NCBI RefSeq assembly: GCF_017515565.1
Contig: NZ_JAFWFN010000061.1
Location: 1-64,000, forward strand
Source: Halomonas sp.
GTDB taxonomy: Bacteria > Pseudomonadota > Gammaproteobacteria > Pseudomonadales > Halomonadaceae
DNA: 64,000 nt
Direction of reading: 5' to 3'
The position numbers and the translations under genes were made by a program. Positions 61,279 to 64,000 of the stretch are shown one piece after another. The notes under the pieces are model-generated. The model worked only from the letters and a program-made list of their open reading frames with translations, did not search any database and was not told where the DNA came from. Numbering within the stretch: position 1 is the stretch's first letter; each line of letters begins with the position of its first letter.

Positions 61279-62187
61279 TTAACGACCACCGATGATAGGC
61301 GGGTAGTAACGACGAATAAGGTCAGCCGTGGCATCCGCACGTTCGCTACTGTTTTTTGGCTGGCTACGTTCTGGCTGGCTACGTTCTGGCTGGCTACGTT
61401 CTGGCTGGCTACGTTCTGGCTGGCTACGTTCTGGCTGACTACGTTCTGACTGGCTACGTTCTAGCTGACCATGTTCTGACCGGCTATCCTCGTATGTATC
61501 TGCACCCGGCTTATCATCTGCACGATGCAGTTCGATAGGCTCTGGCGGGCCGAGAAAGTAAGGCTCTCTGCCCCAGATATAAAGATCCCCAAGGGTGGCC
61601 ACCCTCGCCACCCATTCGCGTACGATTAAACGCCACTCCCCCGCCACCCGTTCCTCTTCAGCGACACACCCAGTGACCTCCATACCCAGCGCGCGGGCAA
61701 TAAAAATTGCGCGTGGCAAATGCCAGCTCTGGGTCACCAGCAGCGCTTCGTTAAGCTGGAACACATCTCGAGAGCGCACTAAGGTGTCATAGGTACTAAA
61801 GCCGGCAAAATCCATAGTCATCTGAGAGGCAGGCACGCCACGCCGGTAAAGCTCGCGCCACATAGCGCGAGGCTCGTTATACGCCTGCGTGCGGTTATCC
61901 CCCGAGAGCAGTAGATGACTCACACGCTGCTCTTCGATTAAACGCGCAGAGGTGCGCATACGGGCATAGAAATGCGGATTTCTTAAGCCGCTTCGCGTCC
62001 AGTGCGAAGTGCCAAATACAATCGCGAGATTATTGGGCCGGCACTCTTCCAGGTGACTATCAATGTAACGGGCAGTGCTGGCAACGACCCAGAGATTGCC
62101 AGCTATAAATAGCAATGTCGCCAGCAGCAACAAAGCAGCCAGCGACATGAACAAACGCTTGATAAATACTAATATGATGCTGTACAT
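61279..62187 (-). CDS. SanA/YdcF-like membrane protein with repeat tail
   Basis: 302 aa. An N-terminal membrane helix (SLAALLLLATLLFIAGNLWV) anchors a DUF218 domain: NNLAIVFGTSHWT, LLLSGDNRTQAYNEPRAMW, FAGFSTYDTLVRSRDVF, LLVTQSWHLPRAIFIAR. SanA-like proteins are linked to envelope barrier function. After about residue 240 comes a tract of eight five-residue repeats (QPERS type), then 22 residues ending RRYYPPIIGGR. This hydrophilic tail is not part of the family. GGGAG precedes the ATG at 62187. Confidence 0.83.
   Translation of the reverse strand: MYSIILVFIKRLFMSLAALLLLATLLFIAGNLWVVASTARYIDSHLEECRPNNLAIVFGTSHWTRSGLRNPHFYARMRTSARLIEEQRVSHLLLSGDNRTQAYNEPRAMWRELYRRGVPASQMTMDFAGFSTYDTLVRSRDVFQLNEALLVTQSWHLPRAIFIARALGMEVTGCVAEEERVAGEWRLIVREWVARVATLGDLYIWGREPYFLGPPEPIELHRADDKPGADTYEDSRSEHGQLERSQSERSQPERSQPERSQPERSQPERSQPERSQPKNSSERADATADLIRRYYPPIIGGR
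61348..61467 (-). repeat. 15-bp tandem repeat inside the SanA-like gene
   Basis: Eight in-frame 15-base units encode QLERS, QSERS, QPERS five times, and QPKNS. The five central units are nearly identical in DNA. Unit length is a multiple of three, so copy number change keeps the frame. Confidence 0.95.
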
Positions 62188-62205
62188 CCCGCTCCCCAGC
62201 CGGGG

Positions 62206-62775
62206 TTAGAACATGCCGAGCTCAAGCTTGGCCTCATCGCTCATCATGTCACGGCTCCAGGGAGGACTGAAGACAATCTCAGTGTGCACCTTATTGATTT
62301 GCGGTGCGCCTAAAATTTTATTGCGTGCATCAGCGGCTATAACATCCCCCATACCACAGCCTGGGGCGGTCAGCGTCATTCGGATAGTAACCATACGCTC
62401 ACCGCTGATTAATCGCTCAAGGCGGCAGCCATACACTAGCCCCAGATCAACAATATTAACCGGTATCTCAGGGTCGAAACAGGTGCGAAGCTGTTCCCAC
62501 ACAAATGCCTCAATTTCGTCGTCACTGGCACTTTCCGGCAGCGTGGGCCGCGGTAATGGCTCTAATCCCAACGCATCTAGATTGCGCCCCTCAATAAGGT
62601 AGAGGCGGCCCTCAAAGCCCACACTCACCGTACTACCCTTGGCTTGCATGACGCTCACTATACTGTCTTCAGCCAAGGTATCCGTTTTACCAAACGGAAT
62701 AGCAATGGCCTCCACATCACGCTGGAGCGGCAATTTCTGGCCTCGTTCGAGACTGGCAACTTGCTCGATATCCAT
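62206..62775 (-). CDS. sufT: Iron-sulfur cluster assembly factor SufT (DUF59)
   Basis: 189 aa. The N-terminal half (residues 1-80) is specific to SufT proteins, and the C-terminal DUF59/MIP18-like domain contains CFDPEIPVNIVDLGLVYGC, LTAPGCGMGDVIAADA and IVFSPPWSRDMMSDEAK. It acts in maturation of iron-sulfur proteins. It lies 22 bases after sufS on the same strand, so it is the last gene of a suf operon whose other genes lie beyond the right edge. Confidence 0.93.
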   Translation of the reverse strand: MDIEQVASLERGQKLPLQRDVEAIAIPFGKTDTLAEDSIVSVMQAKGSTVSVGFEGRLYLIEGRNLDALGLEPLPRPTLPESASDDEIEAFVWEQLRTCFDPEIPVNIVDLGLVYGCRLERLISGERMVTIRMTLTAPGCGMGDVIAADARNKILGAPQINKVHTEIVFSPPWSRDMMSDEAKLELGMF

Positions 62776-62797
62776 AACTGTCCTTTAGTAACCGCCC

Positions 62798-64000
62798 TTA
62801 ACGCACCATGCCAATGACACGATTTAGCGCTGCGACAAATACATCCACCTCTTCGAGGGTATTATACGCAGCAAACGACGCACGACACGTGGCATCCACG
62901 CCAAAATGATGCAAAAGCGGCTGGGCACAGTGGTGACCAGTGCGAATAGCCACGCCTAACTGATCAATCAGCAGGCCTATATCCTGAGAGTGGGCTCCCT
63001 CAACCACAAAGGAGAGCACCCCGGCTTTATGAGGGGCAGTGCCTAAAATACGCAGTCCATCTACCTGACTAACTGCTTGGGTAGCATGGTCTAACAATAC
63101 GCCTTCCCAGGCACTAATCGCCGCAACGCCCACGCCTTCCATCCACTCAAGCGCCCGGCCTAATGCAATCACTTCAGCGATGGCGGGCGTGCCTGCTTCA
63201 AACTTATGAGGAATCTCAGCGAACGTTGTACCGATATCGAAGGAGACCGTTTTAATCATCTCTCCGCCGCCCTGCCAGGGTGGCATAGCGTCTAAGAGTG
63301 CTTTTTTGCCATATAGCACGCCAACACCGGTGGGGCCGTACACCTTATGGCCCGAGAACGCATAGAAATCGGCATCGATATCTTGCACGTCTACCTGCTG
63401 GTGAGGCGTAGCTTGGGCGCCGTCGACCAAGATCAGCGCACCGTGCTGATGGGCAAGCGCCGCCATCTCTTTCACCGGATTAATAGTACCCAGCGCATTG
63501 GAGACGTGATTCACCGCCACCAGCTTGGTGCGCTCGCTAAGCAGCGCGCGGTAAGCCGCCATATCCAAAGCACCCTGGGCATCAACAGGGATCACTTTAA
63601 TAGTAAAACCCCGCTCAGCCGCTAGAAGTTGCCAGGGTACGATGTTGGAGTGATGTTCTAGCAGCGAAATCAGCACCTCGTCACCTGCGGCCAACGCAGT
63701 GCGCCCCCAGCTTTGCGCCACTAGATTGATCGCTTCGGTGGTGCCCCGAGTGAAGATAATTTGACGCGCGTCTTCCGCATTGAGAAAAGCCTTCACCCGA
63801 TGGCGAGTACCCTCAAACGCCGCCGTGGCTTCATCCGCCAGGGTGTGCAGGCCACGGTGAATATTGGCGTTGTAACGCGAATAGTAGTCGTTAAACACCT
63901 CAATGACCTGACGAGGCGTTTGGCTAGTCGCTGCATTATCGAAATAAACCAGCGGTTTACCATGCACTTCCCGGTTCAATATTGGAAAGTCTTCGCGCAA
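62798..64000 (-). CDS. sufS: Cysteine desulfurase SufS, start outside window
   Basis: PLP enzyme supplying sulfur for Fe-S clusters. Visible are REDFPILNREVHGKPLVYFDNAATSQTP split here, NIHRGLHTLADEAT, LEHHSNIVPWQ, LVDGAQATPHQ, the PLP-lysine motif FSGHKVYGPTGVGVLYG, and the catalytic Cys region RTGHHCAQPLLH. The frame is open at base 64000, where the codon is TTG (Leu) in the middle of the N-terminal region, so about ten residues are missing. Group II (SufS-type) by its short active-site loop. Confidence 0.94.
   Translation of the reverse strand: MREDFPILNREVHGKPLVYFDNAATSQTPRQVIEVFNDYYSRYNANIHRGLHTLADEATAAFEGTRHRVKAFLNAEDARQIIFTRGTTEAINLVAQSWGRTALAAGDEVLISLLEHHSNIVPWQLLAAERGFTIKVIPVDAQGALDMAAYRALLSERTKLVAVNHVSNALGTINPVKEMAALAHQHGALILVDGAQATPHQQVDVQDIDADFYAFSGHKVYGPTGVGVLYGKKALLDAMPPWQGGGEMIKTVSFDIGTTFAEIPHKFEAGTPAIAEVIALGRALEWMEGVGVAAISAWEGVLLDHATQAVSQVDGLRILGTAPHKAGVLSFVVEGAHSQDIGLLIDQLGVAIRTGHHCAQPLLHHFGVDATCRASFAAYNTLEEVDVFVAALNRVIGMVR

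Noticed and set aside
61356..61538. Plus-strand 60-residue frame made of repeated AGYVL units
   Set aside because: It is the complement of the minisatellite in the SanA-like gene and has no other support.
1..64000. CRISPR arrays, tRNA, rRNA, insertion sequences and prophage
   Set aside because: I looked for spaced direct repeats, tRNA-like cloverleaf ends, rRNA signatures and transposase or integrase motifs and recognised none.

Overview
The window looks like chromosomal DNA of a halophilic gammaproteobacterium of the Halomonadaceae (Halomonas/Vreelandella type). This is inferred from the gene set and protein resemblance: an Entner-Doudoroff block next to a HexR-type operator, a corrinoid salvage operon, a caa3-type oxidase with fused subunit I-III, a PruR-like regulator beside proline-catabolism genes, DUF3549 and YqcC proteins, and moderate to high GC. 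No rRNA, tRNA, CRISPR array, transposase or phage gene was recognised.

Layout. (1) 1-4.9 kb, minus strand: vitamin B12 uptake operon btuB-btuF-btuC-btuD (btuD runs off the left edge). It is preceded by a near-complete cobalamin riboswitch and a sigma70-like promoter placed exactly at the riboswitch start. (2) 5.0-10.8 kb, minus: an orphan type VI secretion module, vgrG - DUF4123 adaptor - two tandem DUF3304 putative immunity genes - Tle1/DUF2235-like effector whose expected nucleophile Ser reads as Asp. (3) 10.9-17.2 kb, minus: eight overlapping genes for corrinoid salvage and nucleotide-loop assembly (cobT-cbiZ-cbiB-cobD-cobU-cobS-cobC-cobU-like). No corrin-ring synthesis genes are present, so uptake plus salvage/remodelling is the likely strategy. 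(4) 17.3-23.2 kb: an RND efflux system, with an outer-membrane lipoprotein divergent from the adaptor-pump pair. The pump gene has an apparent one-base deletion at its start codon. (5) 23.2-30.8 kb: glucose catabolism, edd-glk on plus and gap-zwf-pgl-eda on minus, with a HexR-like operator before gap, then mgsA. (6) 31-42 kb: PA0069-type radical SAM protein, copper-type P-ATPase, caa3 oxidase genes, DUF2231, CopD-like, DUF2797, YeaC-like and rhomboid genes. (7) 41.8-46.6 kb: phosphoesterase and NAD kinase, a DMT exporter, a Pmp3-domain protein with a long hydrophilic extension, a CBS protein and a small membrane protein. (8) 46.7-56.5 kb: the proline locus, pruR-like AraC regulator, putA (1063 aa), putP, and a second, longer putA (1221 aa). 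(9) 56.9-64 kb: ompW, yqcC, a DnaA-box cluster, DUF3549, a rimB/rimK pair, a helical protein, a SanA/YdcF protein with an in-frame 15-bp minisatellite, sufT and the start-truncated sufS.

How the parts connect. BtuB/F/C/D import corrinoids, CbiZ strips the lower-ligand arm, and CbiB, CobD, CobU, CobT, CobS and CobC rebuild the nucleotide loop. Zwf, Pgl, Edd, Eda and Gap form a complete glucose-6-phosphate to pyruvate plus glyceraldehyde-3-phosphate route, with Glk feeding it. PutP imports proline and either PutA oxidises it to glutamate under a likely AraC-type regulator.

Most interesting points: the two CobU-like proteins that keep complementary motifs; the Ser-to-Asp Tle1-like effector with duplicated immunity genes; the frameshifted RND pump start; the second putA flanked by two copies of the last ten codons of putP; the structured putA-putP intergenic region; and the SanA repeat tract. 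All functional calls come from reading the sequence; no database search was run.
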